A stretch of 64,000 bases of DNA from Aurantiochytrium sp. KH105 (GCA_003116975.1 BGKB01000042.1:186001-250000), one strand, 5' to 3'. Positions 12,089-23,327 are shown, counted from the first letter of the stretch. Notes: generated by a model from the letters alone, not told the origin. Translations and numbers: made by a program.

Positions 12089-13057
12089 AGAGACCGTGGC
12101 GAGGCGTCGTGCATGTCTGCCATGGCGGCTGCAGGTTGGGACGGAGCCCCGCCGCGTTCGAGCGGGCGGTTGGCGGGCGGGCCGGCCGGCCGTCGATCGT
12201 CTCGGCGCAAAAGGCGGGGCAAGCGCAGGCCCTCGCTGCGTTGCGCTGCCGCTGCGCCTGGTCCGGGCAGGGCCGGGCGGCGGTGGCAGCTAGAGCCTCG
12301 CGCCGAGCACGGGGCGAGCGAGCGCAGGCTCCTTTTTCGATCCCTCCTACCGTTGGTGACTTTTCCCCTCCTTCTTCCAGGCTCGGAGATCTCTCGATCT
12401 GCCTCTGCGGCCGCGCGACCAGCGAGTCAGCGGCGGGAAGTGTGCGGGGAGGGTGCGGGGACACCGCAGCGGCGCGGCCACTGGGCCTGGAGGTGCACGG
12501 TGCGCCCCGGGCCGCTGAAGATGGGCCAGGTGGGAAGGGAAGAGGAGGGGCAGGGTGGGAGTGGGACGGGGGAAGCGCGCGAGGTGCGGGGCGAGCGGTG
12601 CGGGCAGGCGGGCGAGCGGGGGCAGCGCGCGAGCGAACGCGGGAAGGGGGCGGGAAGAGGTGCAGAAGGGGCTCTGAAAGCAGCGCAGGAAGAAAGAGCG
12701 CAATGAAAGGAAGGACGGCAAGCAAGAAAACAAAGAATGTTATTCCTGAAAGAAAGGCAGCAAGGAAAGAAGCAAAGAAGGAAAGAAGAACCGGCCAGGC
12801 CTCCACTCTGCGGCTCTGAAAATCAAAATAAAAATGAAAATCAAAATGAAAATGAAAATGAAAACGCAAGCCCCTCCTCTTCCTTCCATCGGCCAACGAA
12901 GAATAACTAAAAGAAATAAAAAAAACAAGGAGGCGCTCGCGCGCTCGCGTCGCGCGCGCGGCAGCAAATCAGAAACAGAAACTCCTGACCCGCGCGAGCC
13001 CGGCGACCCGACCCGAGCGAGCGCGAGCCCGGAGACCGCGCGCGAGAGCGACAGCGA

Positions 13058-13088
<31 letters not shown>

Positions 13089-13395
13089 GCGAAGCCCGGC
13101 CTCGGCGGCGCGACCCGCGGAGAGAGCGAGAGAAGCCGAGCCGAGGAGCGCAGCCGGCAGAGGGGACCCGTTTGGGCGGGGCGGCTCGTGGCTGGCTGGT
13201 CTGATCGATCGACACACAAAGAGGAAAAAGCGAAAGCAAAGCCCCCGCGGCGCGGCCGTTGAGGCGGGCGAGCGCGACGCGAGGGCTAGCCCGGCGCGGT
13301 CGGGCTGGAGCGGAGCGGCCTGGCGTGGCGTGGCCGCGCAGAGACGAGGCCGAGAGCTCCGTCACTCGCGGACGTTATATAACCAAGACGGGAAG
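5963..13395. other. 7.4-kb GC-rich microsatellite desert
   Basis: I find no gene that stands out from composition. Simple repeats include (acgc)n 6587-6619, (gctc)n 8441-8460, (gaggc)n 8535-8574, (cgat)n clusters 8922-8962, (ggat)n about 9314-9332, (ggct)n about 10315-10358, (ctgc)n 10656-10685, (ga)n 11908-11935 and (ggca)n 12039-12088. A run of ccgggt units lies about 10511-10540. Long open frames here (for example 11586-12896 or 8628-9572 on the minus strand) are Ala/Arg/Ser/Pro repeats of the microsatellites. A possible small gene starts at ATG 6047 (MAAGSFSHGPSNPLTAIEAE) with a plausible acceptor near 6239, but I could not find a consistent spliced frame. The right end is the 5' flank of the zinc-finger gene. 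Confidence 0.5.
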
Positions 13396-15003
13396 ATGAT
13401 GCAGCAACAGCAGCAACGAGCACAGCCCGCGGCCGCGGCGCGCATTGCCAGCACCACGAGCACCATGAGCACGTCTTCCAATGCCGCAGGAGCCGCGCCA
13501 GACCTCGCGTGTGAGTTCTGCGGCAAGGTCCTTGCCACGTCCAAGCTCCTCCGAGAACATGTCGCACAGCACAAGTGGGGCCCGCACGAGGTCATCCACC
13601 GCACCGACGGTCGCACCGTCTTTCGATGCCTCTTCGAGGGCTGCGGCAAAGTCGTCAAGGACCGTAAGGTGCTCCGCAAACACCTGCTCACACATAAACC
13701 ACGCGAATTTGTGTGCCCTGTGCCCGGGTGCGGCAAGAGATTCTATGAACGAGCAAAGCTCAAGCGCCATAACCTTGTGCACACTGGTGAAAAGGACTTC
13801 GTTTGCACATACCCCGGCTGTGACAAAAAGTTCGCGTACAAGGCAAACCTCAAGACCCACATTCGCACCCATACCGGTCATCGACCCTATGCCTGCACAT
13901 ACCCCGGCTGCAACAAGTCTTTTGCACAAGCATCCAACCGCAACTCCCACATGCTTACCCATAATCATTCCAAATCCAAGCGCAAGGTGCCCGACTCCTC
14001 CTTGTCGTCACCGTCATCGCAAATCCACAACACATATGGCGCGCCCACCTCTGCATACACGCACCAGCTTCGTCTCACCGCCGCCGATGTCGCCGACGCG
14101 CCCTCGCGTCAAGGAAACACCGTGCTAGCCACCGCACAGGCGCTCCTGCACCTGCCGCCCCACAAAGTGCGCAAAATCAGCGACGCCTCTTCCCCCCAGG
14201 ACGATGCCGCGAGCGCCACGGCCTCTCCCGAGAGCGAGCGTCCCGCCGTCGCCCAGGCCCCTGTCTCTCCGCTTCTCGTGGCCAGACAGGCGCCCGATGC
14301 CCGCGCCTTCCTCGAGGCCTCGACAGCGCCAAACAGCTTTTCCAACAATAACAACAACAACAACAAAGCGACGGCGACCGTGCCGGCCCACCTCAAGCAA
14401 ACCGAGACCGTGCGCTCCCTCTTGAGCCTGAGTGGCGGCGGACCCTCGCCCTCGACGCTCTCAGAGTCTACCGCGCCGCGCAAGCTCGTCGGCCCTTCTT
14501 CCCTCGACAAAATGGCAGATCTCGTGCAGCTCACGTCGCAAAAGAACAAACTTCCCACCCCCAACGCAGCTACGTCCAGTGTGAAAAAGATGCCTCTGCG
14601 TCAACACAGCAGCCATCACTCCAATCAGCCCCGCGTGTCCATCCCAGCGCTGCCTCGTGTCCCCGATGCGACGGCGTCGCCCTCCATGGCGCCATCCAGC
14701 ACCTCAAAGCTCTCGCCTTCCTTCTTTGATGACTTTATGGCGCAGCTGAAAATGTCGAGCAGCCCCAAGAGCCCCGCTGAAGACTTTACGCCGGCAGCAT
14801 CACCCCTGGCACACCTCTTTTCACCTTCCGCATACGAAAATCACCTCTATGCGCCCCCCGTTTTTCCCTCTGGGTCCGTGTCAAATCTTCTGGCCTCGAC
14901 GTCCGGCGGCAACACTCTCTCCGCCAGTAGTGGCCTTGGAAGCAATGCCTCCACTGCCGAACCCTCGTTCATGCAGCAGCTCATGAAGAAGGCCCTCATG
15001 TAA
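13396..15003 (+). CDS. C2H2 zinc-finger protein with a YY1-like finger array
   Basis: This single-exon gene gives 535 residues. The first ATG is at 13396 (MMQQQQQRAQ); the frame is open upstream but has no earlier ATG that I trust. Five C2H2 fingers lie at about 39-59, 78-100, 107-129, 137-159 and 167-189. Fingers 2-5 have the spacing, linkers and residues of animal and plant YY1: RKHLLTH, GCGKRFYERAKLKRHNLVHTGEK, then LKTHIRTHTGHRPYACTYPGC and FAQASNRNSHMLTH. The first finger (CEFCGKVLATSKLLREHVAQH) is extra. The rest is Ser/Ala/Pro/Asn-rich and probably disordered. A DNA-binding transcription regulator in the nucleus is the natural reading. YY1 orthology is inferred from the fingers alone. 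Confidence 0.88.
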   Translation: MMQQQQQRAQPAAAARIASTTSTMSTSSNAAGAAPDLACEFCGKVLATSKLLREHVAQHKWGPHEVIHRTDGRTVFRCLFEGCGKVVKDRKVLRKHLLTHKPREFVCPVPGCGKRFYERAKLKRHNLVHTGEKDFVCTYPGCDKKFAYKANLKTHIRTHTGHRPYACTYPGCNKSFAQASNRNSHMLTHNHSKSKRKVPDSSLSSPSSQIHNTYGAPTSAYTHQLRLTAADVADAPSRQGNTVLATAQALLHLPPHKVRKISDASSPQDDAASATASPESERPAVAQAPVSPLLVARQAPDARAFLEASTAPNSFSNNNNNNNKATATVPAHLKQTETVRSLLSLSGGGPSPSTLSESTAPRKLVGPSSLDKMADLVQLTSQKNKLPTPNAATSSVKKMPLRQHSSHHSNQPRVSIPALPRVPDATASPSMAPSSTSKLSPSFFDDFMAQLKMSSSPKSPAEDFTPAASPLAHLFSPSAYENHLYAPPVFPSGSVSNLLASTSGGNTLSASSGLGSNASTAEPSFMQQLMKKALM

Positions 15004-16332
15004 GTACCACAACACAGTCAACCTATTTTTATTTGCCTCTACTTTCCTTTCTGTCGGCCTGCCTGAGTTCTCTTCTTGTCCTTGATGCAATGCCAGCACG
15101 ACACAAAGATACAATCTCGCAAAGGAAAGTTGCGGGGAAAAGATCTTGCCAGCTTCTGCTAGGGTGCGGCTCTCGTCGTTAAAACTATAAATTCATCGTC
15201 AATGTGGTGCATCTCGACACGCTGTCTGGTAGTTCATTTTTCACTCACACGCCATGCTTGCTGGACAAAGGCTTCGCTCAATCAACTCTCATCCGTGCCG
15301 CGATTCGTCGAGCCGTAAAATGCCTGGTATTTCCTTGGTCACGCACATGCTCGCTTTCCCGCGCACCACGTGCAGGTGCGCTTGTACGGTCCTGAGCTTG
15401 AAGCAGCTTCCGCGTAAACATCACCGAGTTGCGTTTGCTGCGCGCAGAGTTGCTGCATGCCGATCGGAAGGAGTTCTTAATTTCCCTCGGAGTTTGTATC
15501 AAATCGTTCACCCCCCTGCCGGCCACCGTCACCGTGCCAAGAAGGCCCCTGACCACGACATTGATGTTGCGCAGGTCTTAGCATCCCGTCTGCGTTGAGC
15601 GCCTGCGTAGTCTCAACTGCGGACCCGAACAAGCGACCAAAGAAAAGTCGGTCATCTATCCACCGAGCATCGGCCCACGCACGTCGTTTAGGCCCCTCGA
15701 TCTCCTCCGCGCCCGCGCTTGCCGCAGCCGCTGCCTTGTAGCGCAAGATCCCTTCGAGCCGCTGCTACCTCCGCGACGGCAGCGACGACTGCCATTCGAG
15801 GCCGCGACATTTCGCAAGACTCGTGTCGCAGCGCGTGCAGCAAAGAGAGCAGCGCGTAAGCGAAGAGACGCAGCGGACCGGAGGCGCGCTGGGCCGACTG
15901 CGTCGCGCGCACTGCACGCGCGATCGGCGTGCGACCCGTCGCGGCGCACGCGATGAAGAAGAAGGGGCGGAGTCCCTCGGGTTAAAGCAGTAGCGAGGTA
16001 TTGCGTGCTGCGCGAGTGTGCTGCGCGAGTGTACAGGAAAAGTGTACAGGATTAGGGACGCAACGTGAGATGGAAGATGCAGGGCCGCAAACAACAGCAG
16101 AGCGCAAACGAAGCGAGACAGGCGACCGAAGCATTCACGAGCGTCCACGAGCACGTGCGCGGCGAAGGCAGCAGCAAGCGGAGGGGGGGAGGCGTGGCGC
16201 GCAAGGGGGGAGGGGAGCAGGAGCGACGTAGCGGCGCGAACAGTCGCAGCGAGGTGCGAGAAGGGCGAGCGATTACTGAGAAAGGGGGGAGAAAGCAAAA
16301 AGCGTGTGCACACGGGTGATAAAGACGAGAAG
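15004..16332. other. Spacer with an unresolved coding-like patch on the minus strand
   Basis: On the minus strand between about 15250 and 15950 several frames look protein-like, for example VVVRGLLGTVTVAGRGVND about 15495-15560 and RRAWADARWIDDRLFFGR about 15640-15700. Plausible splice sites exist, but I could not join the pieces into one frame or recognise a family. The rest is the 5' flank of the LRR-kinase-TIR gene. Confidence 0.3.
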
Positions 16333-19300
16333 ATGAATGCCATGAAGAAGCTCACTGCCCGCATGAAGCGGGCGCCTCGGGCCCAGGGTGATGACCATGC
16401 GCCTTCTTTCGAGCATGGCGCGGTCGATCAAGATGACGCTTCGCTTCATTACCTTGCGGACGATGATGAGGTCGTCAACGAGGTCGTCCATGAGCATCTT
16501 GACAATCACGGGGACGAAGAAGAGGACGAGTCGTACGACAAAAATATGGCTAATGACGCGTACAGAGAGAGAGATAAAGGAGAAAGCGATGAAGATGACG
16601 ATGATGAGGACGTGAATCATTACGATGATCATGGCGGCGGCGGCGGCGATGGCGGGGAAGGCGGGCATGATGAGGGCAACGACGACGAAGATCGCGCCGG
16701 TAGCGGGAGCGAAGATGAGACGCCCAAGGAAGAAGGCCTCGAGGAAGGTCTCAGCGGGCAACGTGCGGTCAGCAAGGCTATCGAACTGATGCGAAACGGC
16801 GTCAAAACGATTGAGTACGTTGAGAATTTTCTCCTAAGGGAAATTGACCTATATTCAATCCGATTTATTGACATTATTCCCGCAAATTATCCTCAGTCTT
16901 ACCAAGCGTTATATCGGCGACAAAGGGGGCATGGCGCTGGGAGAAGAGCTTGGTACGAACACCTCACTCATTTTGTTGACGTAAGTTAGCGCTTGTGCGG
17001 GATTTTGTCTGATGGAAGCGCGCACATGTTTTCGCAAGGATAGAATCGGAGTTGTCGAAATTGAATGCATTATTGCACAATGCCAGGAAGACACTGACTT
17101 TATGTGCTTGTCGCCATCACCCAGTCTTGAAAAGAATGGGATCCAGGGAGAGGGTGGCGTTGCTCTGGCCCAAGCCCTGCACCAGAACTCCTCGCTTACC
17201 ACGCTTTCGTAAGTCAAAGCTTGTCTCGGAATTGATTAGGAAAAGTGCCAACAAAAGAGATTCTGGTGAAGGCAGCTGGATATTAGCGTCGTGTAACGAC
17301 GCCATTACATAGTAAGCAAGAGACTAACAACCTCAGACTCTCAAAAAATGCAGTCTCAAGTGCAACAGCATTGGTGTCGATGGCGCGTTTGGTTTTGCGC
17401 ACGCATTGACGGTGAACTCCACGCTCTGCTCGCTGAAGTAAGTTGAGCCTCGATCTGTCATAGTGACAAAAGAAAGGACTCGTGCAGGCATCGCCGGAAT
17501 CCTCTGGTCGAGCACTCAGCCCCGATGCCATTATTTCGGTGTTAAAAGAAACCCAAAGCAAAGAGAGGGTCTCTTGGAAAAGAGTTGTTCGAAGACTTAC
17601 ATGGCTCGCTTATTGTCACGACTTCAATAGTCTTGGAAGCGAACAGTTCGAGAAGAGCAATGGCATTGGAGACGATGGGGTCTTGGCGCTCGTCGATGCA
17701 CTGAGCGAGAATACAGTACTCACGTCCTTGGAGTAAGTTGGGGGCTTGAGATAGGTGCAGAGGACTTGTGACGACACTCCTACGCCAAATCCTAAATTAC
17801 AAGACTGACATCTCAAATTAATTTCACTGACAACACACAGTCTCAGCTTCAACGGCATCAGTGCGGTTGGTGGCAAAGCAATTGCAGACTTGCTCACCAC
17901 GAACACGTCGCTGCAAATTCTCAGGTATGTTCTGATGTATCTTGATAATGGTCAACAAGGCAGCATGGGTGTCTTTCTGCGTGAAGGAAGGCAGCTGGGC
18001 GTTCGTGGCGGAGAGCAGAAAGGCGGGACTGCGCCATGACAACGGCGACGGCGAAGGCGACGGCGACATGAGGGTGGGCACTGACAGCCATTTTGCGCTC
18101 ATCAATGAATGCAATAAATGCAATAAATGCCATGCCACACCACAATCATCATGCACAGTCTTGGACACAACGGCATCGGCGACTCGGGCGCCGTAGAGCT
18201 CGGGGAAGGCCTGGGCAAGAACAGGTCGCTTACGTCTTTGAAGTAAGTTGGTTCGGTTTTGTTTTGCTGCCTTTGATTGGAGGCAAGACTTTGAATTGGA
18301 CAACGCAAGAAGGCGGCATGCGTGGACTTCTGCGTGAAGGAAGGCAGGTGGGTGTTCGTGGCGGAGAGCAGAAAGGCGGGACTGCGCCAAGACGACGGCG
18401 ACGGCGACATGAGCGCGGACACTGACAGCCATTTCGCGTTCATCAATGAATGCAATCAATGCAATCAATGCCATGAATGCCATGCCACACCACAATCATA
18501 ATGCACAGTCTTTACAAGAACAAGATCGGCTCAAATGGCGCCGTTGGGCTCGGGGAAGGCTTGGGCAAAAATAGGTCGCTTACGTCTTTGAAGTAAGTTG
18601 GTTCGGTTGTGTTTTGCTGCGTTTGATTGGAGTCAAGACTTTGGATTGGACAACGCAAGAAGGCGGCATGTGTTGATTTCTGCGTGAAGGAAGGCAGGTG
18701 GGCGTTCGTGGCGGAGAGCAGAAAGGCGGGACTGCGCCAAGACGACGGCGACGGCGACGGCGACATGAGGGTGGACACTGATAGCCATTTCGCGCTCATC
18801 AATGAATGCAATCAATGCAATCAATGCCACACCACAATCATCACGCACAGTCTTGGACACAACAGAATCGGCGACTCGGGCGCCGTTGGGCTCGGGGAAG
18901 GCTTGGGCAAGAACGGCTCGCTTACGTTTCTAATGTATGTTGGTTCGGTTGTGTTTTGCTGCGGTTGATTGGAGGCAAGACTTGGAATTGGACAAGAAAG
19001 GCGGCATGCGTGTATTTCTGCGTGAAGGAAGGCAGGTGGGCGCTCGTGGCGGAGAGCAGAAAGGCGGGGCTGCGCCAAGACGACGGTTACGGCGACATGA
19101 GGGTGGACACTGACAGCCATTTCGCGCTCAACAATCAATGCAATCAATGCAATCAATGCAATCAATGCAATCAATGCAATCAATGCAATCAATGCCATGT
19201 CACACCACAATCATCATGCACAGTCTTGAGTCGAACAAGATCGGCGACTCGGGCGCCGTTGGGCTCGGGGAAGGCTTGGGTAAGAACGGCTCGCTCACGT

Positions 19301-22300
19301 CTTTGAAGTATGTTGGTTCGGTTGTGTTTTGCTGCGTTTGATTGGAGGCAAGACTTTGGATTGGACAACGCAAGAAGGCGGTATGCGTGGATTTCTGCGT
19401 GAAGGAAGGCAGGTGGGCGTTCGTGGCGGAGAGCAGAAAGGCGGGACTGCGCCAAAACGACGGCGACGTCGACATGAGGATGGACACTGACAGCCATTTC
19501 GCGCTCATCAATGAATGCAATGAATGCAATCAATGCCATGCCACACCACAATCATCATGCACAGTCTTGAGTCGAACAAGATCGGCGACGATGGCGCCGT
19601 TGGGCTCGGGGAAGGCTTGGGCAAGAACAGCTCGCTTACGTCTTTGAAGTAAGTTGGTTCGGTTGTGTTTTGCTGCGTTTGATTGGAGGCAAGACTTTGG
19701 ATTGGAGGTAAGGCGGTGGCATGCGTTGATTTCTGCGTGAAAGAAGGCAGGTTGGGGTTCGTGGCGGAGAGTAGAAAGGCGGGACTGCGCCAAGACGACG
19801 GCGGCGGCTACATAAGGGTGGACACTGACAGCCACTTCGCGCTCATCGATGGCTGCAATGAATGCCTTGAACGACTTGCCACAATCATCATGCACAGTCT
19901 TGAGGAAAACAACATCGGCGCATCTGGCGAATTCGCGTTGGTGAGTGCTCTTTTGGCTCAGAATTGTCGTTTGCACGAATTCAGGTAAGTTTTGTCTGAA
20001 ATGGCTTGTGCATTGTGTGGATACGTTTTACATCCTTCATACTAATTTAGAATTTCTATTCAGAGGCATACGTCCTCTTCCATCCCTGTCCTGGACGGAG
20101 TTGCTGAAGCTCCCGACAGGTGGTGCTCGTGTAGAGAGAATTTTGGAATTTTACCTGAACGAAGATGGAGAGAAATGGACTCCAGCCGCGCATGACTTAG
20201 CTGGAGAGCACGCAGACCTATTCGCCGTCTTTCTTACTGCTTTATGCGCTTGTTATTTACCAAGTGTGCAGAATCGTCTCGGCAAGGCCGATTTATGGCT
20301 TCTCAGAAACGAGGGAGCGAAGGATGAGGAATTCTCGATCGAGGAAAAAGATTCCGCTATTCCTTTGATTCATGCCCTGTTCGACTGCCGCACAGCAAAA
20401 TCAGAATACTCACTTTCGCGATGGTTTTGCGATGAAGTTCTCGCAAAATGCCTGTCTCTCGAAGATGGGCTCCAGTTGATGATTGCCGAAGATGAAGGCG
20501 GCCGATCTCTTCGATCACTTGCACTCACCAACAAAAACACCAAGAAGTGGGCGAAGACGTATGGCATGTATCTCGATCGTTATAGTATCATGGAAGGCCC
20601 TCCAGTGCATGAATCCAAAACGTGTGCGGTCCACTACGCGACGGATATCCAGAGAAATGAAGCTGTGGCGCTCAAGATCATGCGGAGAAAAGACCAATAC
20701 GATCGCGAGATTGTTGCACGCACAGCTGCAGACGGCGGAGATGCGAATCTTGAAGGCTGTTTACCACTTCTCCACCGCGAGGATGCGAATTTCGCTGAGC
20801 GCCTTGATGAGGAGCTATGCTTGGTGATGACAAAGGGTTCGCGTTCACTGTTTGAAGCCATCAACACGGAGCGCTTTGCCGGCCGTGACCTGCAAAAGAT
20901 TCGGGCGATTGCGTACAAGATTATTTTTGCGGTCAAAGGTCTGCACGACAGCGGTCGAATTCATGGTGACATCAAGCCACGCAACGTTGTGCGTGTCGCC
21001 GCTTCAAGGCAACACACATTCTCGTATGGCGATAAAGGAGATCGTCTCGAGGTGTCAAAAGAATGCCGAGAAGACGTGACGGGAGAGCGTTCTGTCTCCG
21101 CAAGTGACGACGACTGGCAACTTATAGATTTGGACGCGTCGGCACCGATAAATTATGAAAAGGTGCCAAAGAAAAAGAGTGTCGTCACGAACAAGGTGAG
21201 TACTGGCTACGCAGCTCCTGAACTGGCCAAGTGGCACTTTCTCCACGAAGCAAAAGAGGACATGGCCCCCCAGGCCGACCCGGCAATCGACGTTTGGGGT
21301 TTTGGCGTGGTGCTTTTTCAGTTGTTCTCTGGTACAAAGCTCTTCATGGTCGACGACTCCGACGATAATATCGTAACAATTCGCGAACAGACTGAGCTTA
21401 TGAACTGGCTCGGGGTGGACGACGAGCGTCTACATCGCATCAAGCTACGAGAGAGCAAAGAGAAGGGGGAGACAGATGATCTTTGTGCAACTGAATTTGA
21501 TGTCGAGGCCGCCCGTGACCTCGTTCGTCTGTGCTTGCGTGGTGACCCGGGCGAGCGCATCACCGTGAAGCAGATCATCGACGAGCACCCTTTCTTTGAA
21601 TCAATTCGAACGAATACGTGCGAGCCGTGCGAGGAGGTGGATGCCGTCGTCACAAGTACACCAGTGCGCGCGAGCAGATCCAAGACGCGTTTCTCACGCC
21701 GCGTTATGAGTCTGCACAAAGCCATTATTCCGCGTCGGTTCAGCCTTTTCGGACGCACCACAAAAGCGCGGCTGCGCAGAAGCATGACACCGAACGAATT
21801 TTACAAACAAGGTGCTCACAGTGAACTCATAGAGCTCCCGACGTACCACTTTTTCTTGTCGCACATGCAGTTGCAGGCGGCCGGGATCGTTAAGGACCTT
21901 GCAGCTGGCCTCGGACGGCACCAGCTATCATCGTGGATCGATATGCGCGCGTCAGAAATCACACTCGAGTCGATGTATCGAGGTGTTTTGGCATCAAGGC
22001 GCTTTGTCATGGTTCTCACGAAGGACGTGCTCTTCAGACCATACTGTCTCGCAGAGCTTTACTTTGCGGTTGAGTTCTTCAAAACTTCGTCTCGATATGA
22101 TGATTTGGAATGGAGCATCTTCTTTATCGTCGAGATGGATGATCGCTTCGATCCGTGGAGCGAGAGTGATGTGCCTTGGCGTGAAGGAACGGAAGCGGAG
22201 GGGGATCAACGTGCCATAGAAGCCGGTGAATTGAGAGAGACGCTAGACAACCTAGGTTTGAAGGATTGGAAAGGCGGTCCCGCGAAGTCAGAGGAGATTC

Positions 22301-22899
22301 TGTTTAACGCGAAACAAGCACTCGAACATTGCAAAAAGATACCTTACCGTCGTCGCCTCTATGAGGAAGAGGCAATGCTTCAAGCTCTCATCAAGCATGC
22401 TGGATTCGATACATTTCCCCCTGCCAGAAGCGCGAGCTCGGAGGAACTTTCGATTGTAGTTGTTGGAATGGCGAGTTCAAGGTTTACGAAAGAGCTTCTC
22501 AAGAAGCTTGAAAAAGAACACGAAAAACTCAATGTGGATATTACTCTACTTCACAATAAGTCTGATGCTGTCGAAGCGTCATCAGTGGTTGTCGTGGTTT
22601 TGCAACAAGGCTGTCAAGATGAAGTGGAAAGTGCTTTAGCTTCGAATCAGCTCGGTACACAGCCTGTCTTGGCCATCGCGGTCGAGGATAAATGGGAATT
22701 CGATGAAGCTCACAAGGGCGAGTTTACCCCAGAACTTCAGAGCAGGCTCTTCGACCACCTGGAAGTCTTGATGTGGCGTCCACCTCGGTCAATAGGAAAC
22801 TGCAACGTGGGCCACGAACACTCTGCACTCATCGACGAGCTCTGTTCCCGCGCACGAAAATTGAGGAATGGAAGAGCGCAAGGACCAGCGCCTGAATAA
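16333..22899 (+). CDS. LRR - protein kinase - TIR-like receptor protein (13 exons)
   Basis: Exons are 16333-16814, 16897-16980, 17125-17208, 17354-17437, 17631-17732, 17841-17924, 18159-18242, 18509-18592, 18851-18934, 19224-19307, 19565-19648, 19898-19984 and 20064-22899. All introns are GT-AG and phase 2, and the total of 4263 nt gives exactly 1420 residues. Residues 1-150 are very acidic. Residues ~155-476 are RNI/NLR-type leucine-rich repeats of 28 residues, one per exon (for example IGDSGAVGLGEGLGKN). Residues ~645-915 form a kinase-like domain: VALK (Lys680), HGDIKPRN (Asp778) in place of HRD, DLD (831-833) in place of DFG, AAPE, and DVWGFGVVLFQLFSG. From 1069 a TIR-like domain reads YHFFLSH, SSWIDMRASEITLESM (Glu1111 at the place of the catalytic Glu of NADase TIRs), VMVLTKDVLFRPYCLAEL. 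A second Rossmann-like segment follows (1270-1390). I infer a cytoplasmic immune- or stress-type sensor, as there is no signal peptide or membrane span. Confidence 0.88.
17925..19984 (+). repeat. Tandem array of six intron+LRR-exon units (318-373 bp each)
   Basis: Units are 17925-18242, 18243-18592, 18593-18934, 18935-19307, 19308-19648 and 19649-19984. Each consists of an intron of 234-289 bp followed by one LRR exon of 84 nt (87 in the last). Introns are almost as alike as exons: all carry gtgaaggaaggcag, gcggagagcagaaaggcggg and gacactgacagccatttcgc in order, then a variable aatcaatgc microsatellite and the acceptor catgcacag. The first unit has a different 5' intron part and the last is the most diverged. 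High intron identity implies recent unequal exchange. Confidence 0.92.
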
Positions 22900-23327
22900 A
22901 AATAAGTATTTGAATCGCCTTTGCGCCATGTATCGAGAGTGCGCTGCACTTTGCTGCAAATCTTCAGCAACTTCATCGACTTTCCGCGCTTACGTGGCTA
23001 AGCGTATCGCTATGAAACCTCGCGTCACGTTCTTGAAACAATACCGAGCTATTCTACACAGTTCGTCTCGACTCGTCGCAAGAGTCACCGATTTAGAAAA
23101 ATGTTATCGATCAAGTCTCGGGAGGAGATCAAAACTTTTGACGCGGAATTTCGTTGCAAGCGTACGCCAAAGTCTCACGTGATCATAAACTTTCGGAAGC
23201 CCGGTCTCGTCACCACGGCGATTGCAAGCTTCCACATTGCTAAACAAGTTTTGATATTCCGGCTTGTTTCCCGGGTGGTGATGACGATCTTTCAGGCAAA
23301 CCAACAAACTCGGGACGCGAAGCGAAG
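22900..23327. other. Short intergenic spacer
   Basis: Spacer between the LRR-kinase-TIR stop and the PhyH start. An open frame at 22868-23182 overlaps the end of the upstream gene and has no recognisable feature. Nothing else is seen. Confidence 0.5.

Noticed and set aside
11586-12896. 436-residue minus-strand frame
   Set aside because: Ala/Pro/Arg/Ser composition with (ggca)n and (ga)n tracts read through; other frames look equally open, as expected at this GC content.
16273-16761. Hydrophobic minus-strand frame (162 residues) resembling a membrane protein
   Set aside because: It is the complement of the acidic first exon of the LRR-kinase-TIR gene; GAT/GAC/GAG repeats read as Ile/Val/Leu on the opposite strand.
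18821-19210. Minus-strand frame with an (ALI)n run
   Set aside because: Reads the aatcaatgc microsatellite and cassette introns in antisense; the same frame recurs in each cassette.
17925-19984. CRISPR-like array of regularly spaced repeats
   Set aside because: Units are over 300 bp, repeats are contiguous without unique spacers, and the gene context is eukaryotic.
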